NCBI RefSeq assembly: GCF_000295095.1 | Contig: NZ_JH806632.1 | Location: 384,450-448,449, forward strand | Direction of reading: 5' to 3' | Source of the DNA: Actinomyces timonensis DSM 23838 | Lineage (GTDB): Bacteria > Actinomycetota > Actinomycetes > Actinomycetales > Actinomycetaceae | DNA: 64,000 nt | In this document: in pieces, positions 54,816 to 63,563 of the stretch | How the letters are laid out: the number at the start of each line of letters is the position of its first letter | Position numbering within the stretch: position 1 is the stretch's first letter | Notes under the pieces: generated by a model | Databases searched by the model: none | The model's input: the letters and a program-made list of their open reading frames with translations, nothing else | Told to the model about the DNA's origin: nothing | Program-made: the position numbers and the translations under genes

Positions 54816-55637
54816 GGCGTCGTCACCGCCACCGGCTTCACCTTCCGCCGCAACGCCGCCGTCGCCGAGCTCGCCAAGCTCGTGGACACCGGGCACCTGG
54901 GCGAGATCAACCACTTCGACGCCCGCTACTGGTGCGACTACGGCGCCGACCCCACCACCCCCATGGCCTGGCGCTACAAGGGCCCCATGGGCTCGGGCGC
55001 CCTGGGCGACGTCGGCAGCCACCTCATCGACACCGCGGAGACCATCTGCGGGCCCCTGGTGAGTGTGTCGGGCGCGGCCATGATGACCTCGATCAAGCAG
55101 CGCCCCGTCGCGGCCGGCCACGTCACCCGCGGCACCGCGCTGGACACCACCAACGCCGTCTACGAGGACGTGGAGAACGACGACGTCGCCACCTTCACCG
55201 CGACCTTCGCCAATGGCGCCATCGGCACCTTCTCCTGCTCGCGCGTGGCCTGGGGCCTGCCCAACTCCCTCATGGTGGACGTGCTGGGCTCCAAGGGCCG
55301 GGCCTCCTGGGACCTCGCCCGCTGCGGCGAGATCAAGGTCGACGACGTCAACTCCCCCGCGGGCCTGGGTGGCGCGCGCCGGGTCCTGGTCAACCCGGAC
55401 TTCCCCTACTTCGGGCGCGGCTCCTCGATGGCCTTCGGCGGGGTGGGGCTGACCCAGATCGAGCAGTTCACCTACCAGGCCCACGCCTTCCTCCAGCAGG
55501 TCGCCGGCGTCACGGGCGAGGGCGCCCTGCCGCCCTGCGCCACCTTCGCGGCCGGATACCGCGAGATGCGCATCGCCGACGCCATCGCGCGATCTGCCGC
55601 CAGCGGCGGCGCCGCCGTCGACGTCTCCGGATTCTGA
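54816..55637 (+). pseudogene. Gfo/Idh/MocA dehydrogenase lacking its Rossmann domain
   Basis: The frame reads TGFTFRRNAAVAELAKLVDT and then the usual second domain (GALGDVGSHLIDTAETICGP with the catalytic Asp/His, SLMVDVLGSKGRASWDL) to SGF-stop at 55637. About 120 residues of NAD-binding domain that should precede it are absent. In their place is the terminator hairpin of iolE. The only ATG (54801) lies inside that hairpin and has no ribosome site. The simplest reading is a deletion that fused the iolE 3' flank to the middle of this gene. Confidence 0.72.
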
Positions 55638-55693
55638 GCGCCTCCGCCCGAGCCACCAGCAACCCACCACTTGATCGAAGGAGATCACCCACC

Positions 55694-56692
55694 ATGGCAC
55701 TGAACTACGGCGCCTACACCGCCTGCCTGTCCGACCGCCCCCTGACCGCCGCCCTCGACGTCCTCAAGGAGGCGGGGCTGACCGGCGCGGAGGTCAACGT
55801 CGGCGGCTTCATCCCCTCGCCCCACTGCCCCGTCGACGCTCTGCTAGTGTCCCAGGCGGCCCGCGAGGACTACCTCGGGATCTTCGCCGAGCGCGGCATG
55901 AGGCTCTCGGGCCTCAACACCTCCGGCAACCCCACCTCGCCGCTGCCCAACGAGGGCCTCAAGCACGCCGAGGACATCCGCAACGCCATCCGCCTGGCCG
56001 GGGCGCTGGGGGTGGGCGAGATCGTCACGATGTCCGGCACGCCGGGCACCGACCCCACCGCCAAGTACCCGACCTGGGTGGTCAACCCCTGGAACGGCAT
56101 TGACATGGAGATCCTGGACTACCAGTGGAGCGTCGTCGTCCCCTTCTTCAAGGAGATCGACGCCCTGGCCCGGGACAACGACGTGCAGGTCTGCCTGGAG
56201 CTCCACCCGCGCAACCTCATCTTCAACGTGCCCGCCTTCGAGCGGCTCGTCGAGGAGACCGGCGCCACCAATATCAAGGTGAACATGGATCCCTCGCACC
56301 TCTTCTGGCAGCAGATGGACCCCATCGCCGCCACGAAGCGCCTGGGCAGGCTCATCGGCCACGTCCACGCCAAGGACACCAAGATCTTCCCCGGCGCCGC
56401 CTACCGCGGCGTGCTCGACACCGACTTCGGCCACGTTCCGGCCGAGGCGGAGGGCAAGGTCCCCGTGGCCTACGGCTACTGGTGCAACGCCTGGCCCGAG
56501 GACCCCGCCTGGCGCTTCGTCGCCTTCGGCCTGGGCCACGACGCCGACTACTGGGCCGAGTTCCTGCGCGCCATCGCCGAGGTCGACCCGGAGATGAACG
56601 TCAATATCGAGCATGAGGACGCCGAGTACGGCAACGTGGAGGGCCTCAAGCTCTCCGCGGCGAACCTCCTGGCGGCCGCCGCCAAGCTCTGA
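55694..56692 (+). CDS. TIM-barrel sugar isomerase/epimerase
   Basis: The product has 332 residues. Barrel motifs: YTACLSDRPLTAALDVLKEA, GAEVNVGGFIPSPHCPVDAL, VCLELHPRNLIFNVPAF (metal Glu), VNMDPSHLFWQQMDP and GHVHAKDTKIFP (Asp/His ligands), NIEHEDAEYG (Glu). This subfamily is often beside Gfo/Idh/MocA dehydrogenases and epimerises keto-sugars or inososes; an inosose isomerase role is inferred. AAGGAG lies ten bases before the ATG. It probably belonged in one unit with the truncated dehydrogenase. Confidence 0.8.
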   Translation: MALNYGAYTACLSDRPLTAALDVLKEAGLTGAEVNVGGFIPSPHCPVDALLVSQAAREDYLGIFAERGMRLSGLNTSGNPTSPLPNEGLKHAEDIRNAIRLAGALGVGEIVTMSGTPGTDPTAKYPTWVVNPWNGIDMEILDYQWSVVVPFFKEIDALARDNDVQVCLELHPRNLIFNVPAFERLVEETGATNIKVNMDPSHLFWQQMDPIAATKRLGRLIGHVHAKDTKIFPGAAYRGVLDTDFGHVPAEAEGKVPVAYGYWCNAWPEDPAWRFVAFGLGHDADYWAEFLRAIAEVDPEMNVNIEHEDAEYGNVEGLKLSAANLLAAAAKL

Positions 56693-56767
56693 GCGCGCAC
56701 CATGACCAGGGCGTAGCGTCCTGATCGATCCTCCTATCCACCCTTCTCACCCGACGGCGGGCCAGCC

Positions 56768-57640
56768 ATGAACGCACCCCTTCTCTCCTCAGCGCTCGTG
56801 GCCGCGCCCGCCGTCGGCCTCCTCCCCGACGCCGCCACCACGGGGCCGGCGGCCGCCTGGGCGCTCCTCCTCGTCGGGGCGCTGCTCGTGGGCCTGTCCA
56901 AGACCGCCCTGCCCGGCGTCACCACGATCGCCGTGGCCATGTTCGCCCAGGTGCTCCCCGCCAAGGAGTCCACCGGCGTCATGCTCCTGCTGCTCCTGAC
57001 CGGCGACCTCCCCGCCATCTGGACCTACCGGCGCGACGCCGACGCCGCCATGCTCAGGCGGCTCGTTCCCGCCGTCGTCGTCGGCGTGCTGCTCGGCGCG
57101 CTCTTCCTGCGCATGGCCTCCGATGACCTCATGCGCCGCGTCATCGGCTGGTTGCTCATCATCCTCATCGTCGTCACACTCGCGCAGCGGGGCCGCGGCA
57201 GGCGACGTGGCCGGGGCCCGGGGCCCCAGGCCGCGAGCGCGGGAGCCAGCCCCGCCGATGGCACGGGCTCGGCCTCCCGGGCGGGCTCCTCCCCCATCGC
57301 CCGCATGGTCTACGGGGCGCTGGCCGGATTCTCCACGATGGTCGCCAACGCGGGCGGCCCCGTGACGAGCCTGTACTTCCTGGCCTGCCGCTACCCGGTC
57401 AAGGCCTTCCTGGGGACGACCGCCTGGTTCTTCTTCCTGGTCAACCTCACCAAGCTCCCCTTCAGCATCGCCCTGGGCATCATCCACCCCTCCGTCCTGG
57501 CGCTCGTCGCGGAGCTCATCCCGGCGGTGCTCGTGGGGGCGCTGGCCGGCAGGCTCCTGGCCGACCGCATGCCGCAGCGCGTCTTCGACCCCATCGTCAT
57601 GATCCTCACCATCGTCGCCGCCCTCCCCCTCATCGCCTGA
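56768..57640 (+). CDS. TauE/SafE family permease
   Basis: The product has 290 residues with about eight helices. The repeated TauE/SafE pattern is seen as LLVGLSKTALPGVTTIAVAMFA near residue 38 and as LAGFSTMVANAGGPVTSLYFLA near 190. A charged, glycine-rich cytoplasmic loop (about 140-175) separates the halves. Members export sulfite, sulfoacetate or similar anions; the substrate here is unknown. The ribosome site is weak. Confidence 0.82.
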   Translation: MNAPLLSSALVAAPAVGLLPDAATTGPAAAWALLLVGALLVGLSKTALPGVTTIAVAMFAQVLPAKESTGVMLLLLLTGDLPAIWTYRRDADAAMLRRLVPAVVVGVLLGALFLRMASDDLMRRVIGWLLIILIVVTLAQRGRGRRRGRGPGPQAASAGASPADGTGSASRAGSSPIARMVYGALAGFSTMVANAGGPVTSLYFLACRYPVKAFLGTTAWFFFLVNLTKLPFSIALGIIHPSVLALVAELIPAVLVGALAGRLLADRMPQRVFDPIVMILTIVAALPLIA

Positions 57641-57669
57641 GCCACAGCCTCTCCAGCTCCTATGAGCGG

Positions 57670-57689
57670 CCTGTGGGTGTTCCCACAGG
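57670..57689. terminator. Hairpin after the TauE/SafE gene
   Basis: CCTGTGGG pairs with CCCACAGG around TGTT, 30 bases after the stop codon. Confidence 0.5.
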
Positions 57690-57816
57690 CACGGGGAACA
57701 ACCGGTTGAGGGACTTTGGTCGCCCTCGGGCGCCGAGAGGGGCACAATCGGTCATGAAGTGCCGGCCGCCGACCGGCGCCGCCGCTCGACGTCGAGATGA
57801 GAGAAGGACCAGCACC

Positions 57817-59871
57817 GTGGCGCGCAGCATCTACATCGCATCCCCCAACGCAGGAACCGGCAAGTCGACGGTGGCCCTCGGCCTGGTCACCGTGCTCGCG
57901 AAGGTCGTCGCCAAAGTCGGCGTCTTCCGCCCCTTCGTGGACTCGCGCGACGAGCACCCCTTCCTCGACCTCCTCCTGGCCCACTCCGGCTCGTCCCTGC
58001 CCGCCGAGCAGTGCGTCGGCGTCACCTGGGACGAGTTCCACGCCGACCCCGAGGAGGCGCTGCCACGGATCGTCGACGCCTACCGCGCTGTCGCCCGCGA
58101 GCACGACGTCGTCATCATCGACGGCTCCGACTTCACCGACGTCGCGGGCAACCCCGAGCTGTCCTTCAACGCGCGCGTCGCCGCCAATATCGGCGCCCCC
58201 ATGCTGCTCGTCGTCTCCGGCGAGGGCTCCCCCGAGGAGGTGCGCGCCAGCGTCGAGGTCTCCATGGCGGAGATCTCCGACAACCTCGGGCGCACTGCCG
58301 CGGTCCTGGCCAACCGCTGCCCCGAGGCCTCCCGGCAGGCGATCGCAGAGGCCCTCGGCGGCATCGAGGGCGTCACCGCCTCCACCCTGCCCGAGGTGCC
58401 CCTCCTGTCGGCCCCGTCGGTCGGGGAGATCCTCGACGCCGTCGACGGCACCCTCATCTCCGGCGACACCGCCCTGCTCGAGCGCGAGGCCGAGTCCGTC
58501 CTCATCGGCGCCATGGACGTCTCCCACCTCCTCGACCACCTCAAGGGGGGCCAGCTCGTCATCGTGCCGGCCGACCGCTCCGCCGTGCTCATCTCGCTGG
58601 CGGCCGCCCAGGCCTCCTCCACCTTCCCCACGCTGTCCGGCCTCGTGCTCAACGGAGGCTTCGACGTCGCCCCGCACGCGCTGAGCATCGTCAAGGGCCT
58701 CGGACTGACCCTGCCGATCATCACCTCGCCGATGGACACCTACGCCGCCGCCTCCGCGGCCGGCTCGGTCAAGGGCTACCTGGCCACCGCCTCGAAGCAC
58801 AAGCTCGACGTCGCCATCACCGCCTTCGAGAAGGAGGCGGATATCGCCTCCCTCATGGCGGCCCTCGAGGTGGAGCCCTCCGACGTCGTCACCCCGATCA
58901 TGTTCCAGGCCGAGCTGGTGGAGCACGCCAAGGCCCGCACCACCACGATCGTCCTGCCCGAGCCCGACGACGACCGCGTCCTGGAGGCCGCCGACGCCAT
59001 CCTGCGCCGGGGCATCGCCGCCATCGTCCTGCTGGGCGACGAGACCACGGTCCGCTCCCGGGCCGCCGAGCTCGGCCTGGACATCTCCGCCGCGCGCGTC
59101 GTCTCGCCCTCGGACCCCGAGCTGCTGGAGAGGTACGCCGCCGAGTTCGCCCGCCTGCGCGCCAAGAAGGGCGTCACCCTGGAGCAGGCGCGCGAGAAAG
59201 TCCAGGACGTCTCCTACTTCGGCACCATGATGGTCCACATGGGCGACGCCGACGGCATGGTCTCCGGCGCCGCGCACACCACCGCCCACACGATCGTCCC
59301 GTCCTTCCAGATCATCAAGACCAAGCCGGGGACCTCCATCGTCTCCTCCGTCTTCCTCATGCTCCTGGAGGACCGCGTCCTCGTCTACGGCGACTGCGCC
59401 GTCAACCCCGAGCCCACCGCCGAGCAGCTCGCCGATATCGCCATCTCCTCGGCCGAGACGGCCCGCCAGTTCGGCGTCGAGCCGCGCGTGGCCATGCTGT
59501 CCTTCTCCACCGGCACCTCCGGCCAGGGCGCGGATGTGGACAAGGTCCGCGAGGCGACCGAGCTGGTGCGCGCCAAGGCGCCCGAGCTCGCCGTCGAGGG
59601 CCCCATCCAGTACGACGCCGCCATCGACCCGACCGTCGCGGCGAAGAAGGCCCCGGGATCGGCGGTGGCCGGCAAGGCCACGGTCTTCATCTTCCCGGAC
59701 CTGTCCAGCGGCAACATCGGCTACAAGGCCGTCCAGCGCTCCTCGGGCGCCGTCGCCGTCGGCCCGGTCCTCCAGGGGCTCAACAAGCCCGTCAACGACC
59801 TGTCCCGCGGGGCGCTGGTCGAGGACATCGTCAACACCGTGGCCATCACCGCGGTCCAGGCCCAGGGCTGA
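57817..59871 (+). CDS. pta: Phosphate acetyltransferase (long form)
   Basis: The product has 684 residues, the long Pta type. An N-terminal P-loop domain has SPNAGTGKSTVALGLV (about 8-23), a DRTGG-like middle part lies at about 210-320, and the C-terminal PTA domain (about 350-684) has GTMMVHMGDADGMVSGAAHT and FPDLSSGNIGYKAVQR. It interconverts acetyl-CoA and acetyl phosphate. The GTG at 57817 with GAAGGA upstream starts the conserved text. It is followed by ackA after 48 bases, the standard acetate operon. Acetyl-CoA made by IolA could feed it. Confidence 0.93.
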   Translation: MARSIYIASPNAGTGKSTVALGLVTVLAKVVAKVGVFRPFVDSRDEHPFLDLLLAHSGSSLPAEQCVGVTWDEFHADPEEALPRIVDAYRAVAREHDVVIIDGSDFTDVAGNPELSFNARVAANIGAPMLLVVSGEGSPEEVRASVEVSMAEISDNLGRTAAVLANRCPEASRQAIAEALGGIEGVTASTLPEVPLLSAPSVGEILDAVDGTLISGDTALLEREAESVLIGAMDVSHLLDHLKGGQLVIVPADRSAVLISLAAAQASSTFPTLSGLVLNGGFDVAPHALSIVKGLGLTLPIITSPMDTYAAASAAGSVKGYLATASKHKLDVAITAFEKEADIASLMAALEVEPSDVVTPIMFQAELVEHAKARTTTIVLPEPDDDRVLEAADAILRRGIAAIVLLGDETTVRSRAAELGLDISAARVVSPSDPELLERYAAEFARLRAKKGVTLEQAREKVQDVSYFGTMMVHMGDADGMVSGAAHTTAHTIVPSFQIIKTKPGTSIVSSVFLMLLEDRVLVYGDCAVNPEPTAEQLADIAISSAETARQFGVEPRVAMLSFSTGTSGQGADVDKVREATELVRAKAPELAVEGPIQYDAAIDPTVAAKKAPGSAVAGKATVFIFPDLSSGNIGYKAVQRSSGAVAVGPVLQGLNKPVNDLSRGALVEDIVNTVAITAVQAQG

Positions 59872-59919
59872 CCGGCCACCGCGGCCCCACCCCTCCCCCT
59901 CCCCCCACGAAAGGCAGAC

Positions 59920-61110
59920 ATGACCACCCGAACCGTCCTCGTCATCAACTCCGGCTCCTCCTCCATCAAGTACCAGCTCGTCGACCCGGACTCCGGCGCC
60001 TCCCCGGCCTCAGGGCTCGTCGAGCGCATCGGCGAGGCCGAGGGCGCCATCAAGCACAAGCACGGCGAGGACGTCACCGAGCTGACCGAGCCCGTGCCCG
60101 ACCACGGCGCCGGGCTGAAAGAGGTGCTGCGCCTCTTCGATGAGAAGGGCCCGGCCCTCGCCGAGGCGAACATCGTGGCCGTGGGCCACCGCGTCGTCCA
60201 GGGGGGCAAGTACTTCTCCGGCCCGGCGCTCATCGATGACGACGTCGTGGCCACCATTGAGAAGCTCGTGCCGCTCGGCCCCCTGCACAACCCCGCCCAC
60301 CTCAAGGGCATCGAGGTGGGCCGCGAGCTCCTCTCCGACGTCCCGCACGTCGCCGTCTTCGACACCGCGTTCTTCCAGGACCTGCCCGAGGAGGCGGCCC
60401 GCTACGCCCTCAACCGGGAGGTGGCCGACACCTACGAGATCCGCCGCTACGGCGCCCATGGCACGTCCCACCAGTACGTCTCGGGCGTCGTCGCCGACAC
60501 GCTCGGCCGTGACGACCTCAAGCAGGTGGTCCTCCACCTGGGCAACGGGGCCTCCGCCTCCGCCGTCGTCGCTGGGCACGCCAAGGACACCTCCATGGGC
60601 CTGACCCCGCTGGAGGGCCTCGTCATGGGCGGGCGCACAGGCGATATCGACCCTGCGGCCGTCTTCCACCTCGCGCGCGTGGCGGGCAAGAGCGTCGACG
60701 AGATCGACCATCTCTTCAACCGCGAGTCCGGCATGAAGGGCCTGAGCGGCGACAACGACATGCGCGCCGTGTGGGCGCGCATCGAGTCGGGCGAGGCCCA
60801 GGCCCGTGAGGCCATGGACATCTACATGCACCGCCTGGTCAAGTACGTCGGCGCCTACACCGCCGTCATGGGCGGCCTCGACGCCCTGACCTTCACGGCC
60901 GGCATCGGTGAGAACGACGCGAACCTGCGCGCCGAGCTCTGCGAGCGCCTGGCGTACATGGGGGTCCGGATCGACGGCGAGGCGAATGCCCTCCGGTCCT
61001 CCGAGGCGCGTATCATTTCGACTCCGGAATCCACCGTCACCGTACTCGTGGTTCCCACCAACGAGGAGCTCGCCATCGCGCGTCAAGCGATGACCCTGGT
61101 TCAAGGCTGA
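59920..61110 (+). CDS. ackA: Acetate kinase
   Basis: The product has 396 residues. ASKHA-fold motifs: VINSGSSSIKYQLVD at the start, GHRVVQGGKYF, VFDTAFFQDLPEEAARYALN (catalytic Asp), RRYGAHGTSHQYV (His), HLGNGASASAV and the C-terminal FTAGIGENDANLR. It makes ATP from acetyl phosphate. It forms an operon with pta and ends before a strong terminator. Confidence 0.95.
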   Translation: MTTRTVLVINSGSSSIKYQLVDPDSGASPASGLVERIGEAEGAIKHKHGEDVTELTEPVPDHGAGLKEVLRLFDEKGPALAEANIVAVGHRVVQGGKYFSGPALIDDDVVATIEKLVPLGPLHNPAHLKGIEVGRELLSDVPHVAVFDTAFFQDLPEEAARYALNREVADTYEIRRYGAHGTSHQYVSGVVADTLGRDDLKQVVLHLGNGASASAVVAGHAKDTSMGLTPLEGLVMGGRTGDIDPAAVFHLARVAGKSVDEIDHLFNRESGMKGLSGDNDMRAVWARIESGEAQAREAMDIYMHRLVKYVGAYTAVMGGLDALTFTAGIGENDANLRAELCERLAYMGVRIDGEANALRSSEARIISTPESTVTVLVVPTNEELAIARQAMTLVQG

Positions 61111-61150
61111 TCTGAGGCTTTCCCGACGCCGACCACGGCGGCTCCTCGAA

Positions 61151-61187
61151 CGGGCCCGGTCGCAGCTCCCCGCTGCGGCCGGGCCCG
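61151..61187. terminator. Terminator after ackA
   Basis: CGGGCCCGGTCGCAGC (61151-61166) pairs with 61172-61187 (one G-U pair) around a 5-base loop. Confidence 0.8.
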
Positions 61188-61231
61188 CTGGTTCCGGCCG
61201 GGCCCCGCAAGGGGCATACAGGGCCTATAGA

Positions 61232-61500
61232 ACACTTTGTGTTGGTTCGAGGCCTGGTTTTCGTTGGAATCGAGGGGTTTCCTCGGTGTCCGAGTCGGTT
61301 CGTCCCAACTTCATCCCCGGACATTCTGTGCTGGTCGAACACGGGGCTTTCGTTGCAATGGCGGGGCAAACCCGCGTCTTGACTCACTAATCGGGCAGTA
61401 GGGACCATGGACATACCGTGTTGGCTGGGCGCTGGGCTTCCGTTGCGATCTCAGCGAAATCGCTCTGCTGAAGCCAGGTGCTGCCCCCACCCACGCCTCC
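61232..61500. repeat. Three degenerate tandem repeats, period 89-90 bp
   Basis: Units begin at 61232, 61321 and 61411 with ACATNCNGTGYTGG, then a CTTTCGTTGCAAT-like block about 30 bases later. The first ~45 bases are conserved and the rest diverge. There is no coding signal. I do not recognise the element. Confidence 0.6.
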
Positions 61501-61571
61501 CGATCCCACTTGCGCCGCACCACCACCACAAACCCAGGTGAGCCATCCCCCGATAGGCCGCTGCCGTGACT

Positions 61572-61814
61572 GTCTGGACGGGGGTTCGGCCCTCTGGACG
61601 GGCTCTTCCCCGTCAGGACGGCGGTAGCGCCCCCGTCCAGAGGCGCAAGACCCCGGTCTGTTGCCCGAACCCGCGTCCAGACGGGCAGCGAGGAGCGCGC
61701 CGTGGGTGTCGCTGGCGACGCCACGCCGTCGGAAGCACCTGGAGACCGTCTGAAGCACCCCCAGACCGTTGAAAGCACCCCGTAGCAGGGTGCTCAAGAC
61801 GGTCTGGGGGTGCT
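61572..61814. repeat. Cluster of nested palindromes
   Basis: Three stems: GTCTGGACGGGGGTTCGG (61572-61589) with 61665-61682, 17 of 18 paired; CCTCTGGACGGG (61591-61602) with 61632-61643, perfect; AGCACCCCCAGACCGT (61754-61769) with 61799-61814, perfect, enclosing AGCACCC/GGGTGCT. A CTGGACGG word recurs. No gene is visible between 61188 and 61905. Confidence 0.65.
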
Positions 61815-61905
61815 CTGGACGGCTTGGGGAGACTCTCGACGAGGAGGCGCCAGCGGTGCTGCCGTCGTCACCGCCCCGTGACTCTATGCAGGACCACCGT
61901 GGGCG

Positions 61906-62781
61906 TCACAGCGACGCCGCGGCCCCCAGCATGCCCAGGCCGAGGAGCGCCACCACGATCCCGGCGGCAGTCGCTTTGAGCTCCTTGCGGGACCGGTGCT
62001 CGTGGAGGATGAGGAGCGCCCCCAGGGTCGCGACGATGAAGCCGAGCTGGGACAGCGTGAAGCCGGTGGCCACCCCGACCTTCCCCGTCGCCCACAGCAT
62101 GAGGGCGTTGCCAAGGCACCAGACGGCCCCTGCCCCGAACGCTGGGAGGCGCCTCGGCCCCGCGATGGGCTCACGCCTGGGCAGGACCACCATGGTGAGG
62201 ACCGCGCCGAGGAGCACGCCGATCCCCATCGGGCCCAGGGCGTGGTCGGAGGGCACCTCCACTTCCCGGAGCACCGAGGCGTACGAGCCGTAGAGCACTG
62301 AGGTGATCGTGGTGCTGATCAATCCTCGACGGCGAGCCGCCGCATCGGGCTCCGGGCCGGCGCCGGCCTTCTCCTGCCATGAGCAAGCCGTGCCGCCAAT
62401 GCTGATGAGCAGCAGTGCTGCCAGTCCGAGGGGCATGGCCCCGGGCGCCCGCCACTCGCCGAACAGCACAATGCCGAGCATCGCGTTGATGCTCAGCTGC
62501 ATCGCGCTGGTCAGTGGCTGGGTCAGAGCGACGCCCCAGGCCATGTAGGCGCGCAGCATGAAGATCTGACCGCCGGTCCACATGAGACCGCAGACGATGC
62601 CCCACACAAGGGACCGGCCGTACCAGGGGGCGCCCAGGAGCAGGGCGGCGAGGATACTGCCCGTTCCCGCCCCAAGAAGCACCATCGTGTTCTGGCGCCT
62701 GGGATCGGTGGGGAACGCTCCCAGAAGGAGGGCCATGACGCCCCACAGGACCGAGGGGATAAGGGCGAGGGCGATGTTCAT
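61906..62781 (-). CDS. GRP-family sugar transporter (GlcU/RhaT-like)
   Basis: The product has 291 residues with ten helices. Motifs IALALIPSVLWGVMALLLG at the start, GLMWTGGQIFMLRAYMAWG, and FTLSQLGFIVATLGALLILHE fit the glucose/ribose uptake (GRP) family of the drug/metabolite superfamily. It should import a sugar with protons. The second of two in-frame ATGs (62781) was chosen: TAAACT (62788-62793) lies six bases before it, which predicts a leaderless message. The first ATG at 62787 would lie at the -10 edge. Confidence 0.8.
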   Translation of the reverse strand: MNIALALIPSVLWGVMALLLGAFPTDPRRQNTMVLLGAGTGSILAALLLGAPWYGRSLVWGIVCGLMWTGGQIFMLRAYMAWGVALTQPLTSAMQLSINAMLGIVLFGEWRAPGAMPLGLAALLLISIGGTACSWQEKAGAGPEPDAAARRRGLISTTITSVLYGSYASVLREVEVPSDHALGPMGIGVLLGAVLTMVVLPRREPIAGPRRLPAFGAGAVWCLGNALMLWATGKVGVATGFTLSQLGFIVATLGALLILHEHRSRKELKATAAGIVVALLGLGMLGAAASL

Positions 62782-62787
62782 CGCCAT

Positions 62788-62793
62788 AGTTTA
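62788..62793 (-). promoter_or_regulatory. -10 box of a probable leaderless promoter
   Basis: TAAACT, followed by six bases and the ATG at 62781. Confidence 0.5.
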
Positions 62794-62878
62794 CGGTCCC
62801 GGAACCGCGCGGGGGTCGAGTCCGCTGGGGCAAGGTCCGATCAGGCGGTGGCGCCCAGCGGCCAAGGGCCAGAGGCCC

Positions 62879-63505
62879 TCAGAAGAGCGTGCCGCGCTCG
62901 GCGCGCAGGCGGGCGCGACGAGCGGCCGTGGCGCCGGGCACCGCGGCGGGCTCCCCGGATGCGCCGGTCGGCCCCGACGGCGTCCGCGAGCCGTCGGCAC
63001 TGGGCGCGCCTGACGGCGTCGGGGAGGCGCCGACCCCCGGCCAGCCCGGCCCGCTGGGTACAGCGGCGCCCCGCTGGTAGGCGGTGGCGGCGGCGCGGGC
63101 GCGGGTGTCGGCCGCCTCGTTCATGGGGTGGCCGACGTGGCCCCGCACCCATTCGAAGCGCACCTGGCGCCCGGCCAGGGCCTCATCGAGGGCGCGCATG
63201 AGGTCCTCGTTGAGGACGGGCTTGCCGTCGGCCTTGCGCCAGCCGCGCTTCTTCCAGCCGTGGCGCCACTTGGTCAGGGAGTTGATGACGTACTGGGAGT
63301 CCGCCTGGATGAGGAGCTCCTCCCCCGCCAGGCCCGCGGCCGCCGTCGTCCGCAGGAGCTCGAGGACGGCGGTGAGCTCGCCGCGGTTGTTGGTGGACTC
63401 GGGCCAGCCCCCGGCCGCCCAGCAGCCCTCGTCCACGTACCACGCCCAGCCCGCGGGACCGGGGTTGCCCAGGGCGGACCCGTCCGCCGCCGCGATGATC
63501 GTCAT
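62879..63505 (-). CDS. rnhA: Ribonuclease HI with extended C-terminal tail
   Basis: The product has 208 residues. The RNase H fold occupies about 1-145 with the four acidic residues in AAADGS, NNRGELTAV (Glu), IQADSQYVINSL and HPMNEAADTRAR; the handle region WRHGWKKRGWRKADGKPV is present. It cuts RNA in RNA-DNA hybrids. The remaining ~60 residues are Pro/Ser/Gly/Ala-rich with a basic end (TAARRARLRAERG) and have no known role. A TAGGCT box (63513-63518) lies seven bases before the ATG, so the message may be leaderless. Confidence 0.92.
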   Translation of the reverse strand: MTIIAAADGSALGNPGPAGWAWYVDEGCWAAGGWPESTNNRGELTAVLELLRTTAAAGLAGEELLIQADSQYVINSLTKWRHGWKKRGWRKADGKPVLNEDLMRALDEALAGRQVRFEWVRGHVGHPMNEAADTRARAAATAYQRGAAVPSGPGWPGVGASPTPSGAPSADGSRTPSGPTGASGEPAAVPGATAARRARLRAERGTLF

Positions 63506-63512
63506 GCCGCCC

Positions 63513-63518
63513 AGCCTA
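63513..63518 (-). promoter_or_regulatory. -10 box of the rnhA promoter (probably leaderless)
   Basis: Minus-strand TAGGCT followed by seven bases and the ATG of rnhA. Confidence 0.45.
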
Positions 63519-63563
63519 TAGGCCGCGGCCGGCCGGTCCGCACCGCTCGATGGTCCGGGCGCT

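Noticed and set aside
53963-55693. Upstream part of the long frame that ends in the isomerase at 55694-56692
   Set aside because: It is the out-of-frame shadow of iolE and the truncated dehydrogenase; AAGGAG and homology place the start at 55694.
61232-61500. CRISPR-like array
   Set aside because: Units are 89-90 bases long, degenerate and only three; there are no short identical repeats, and no cas genes nearby.
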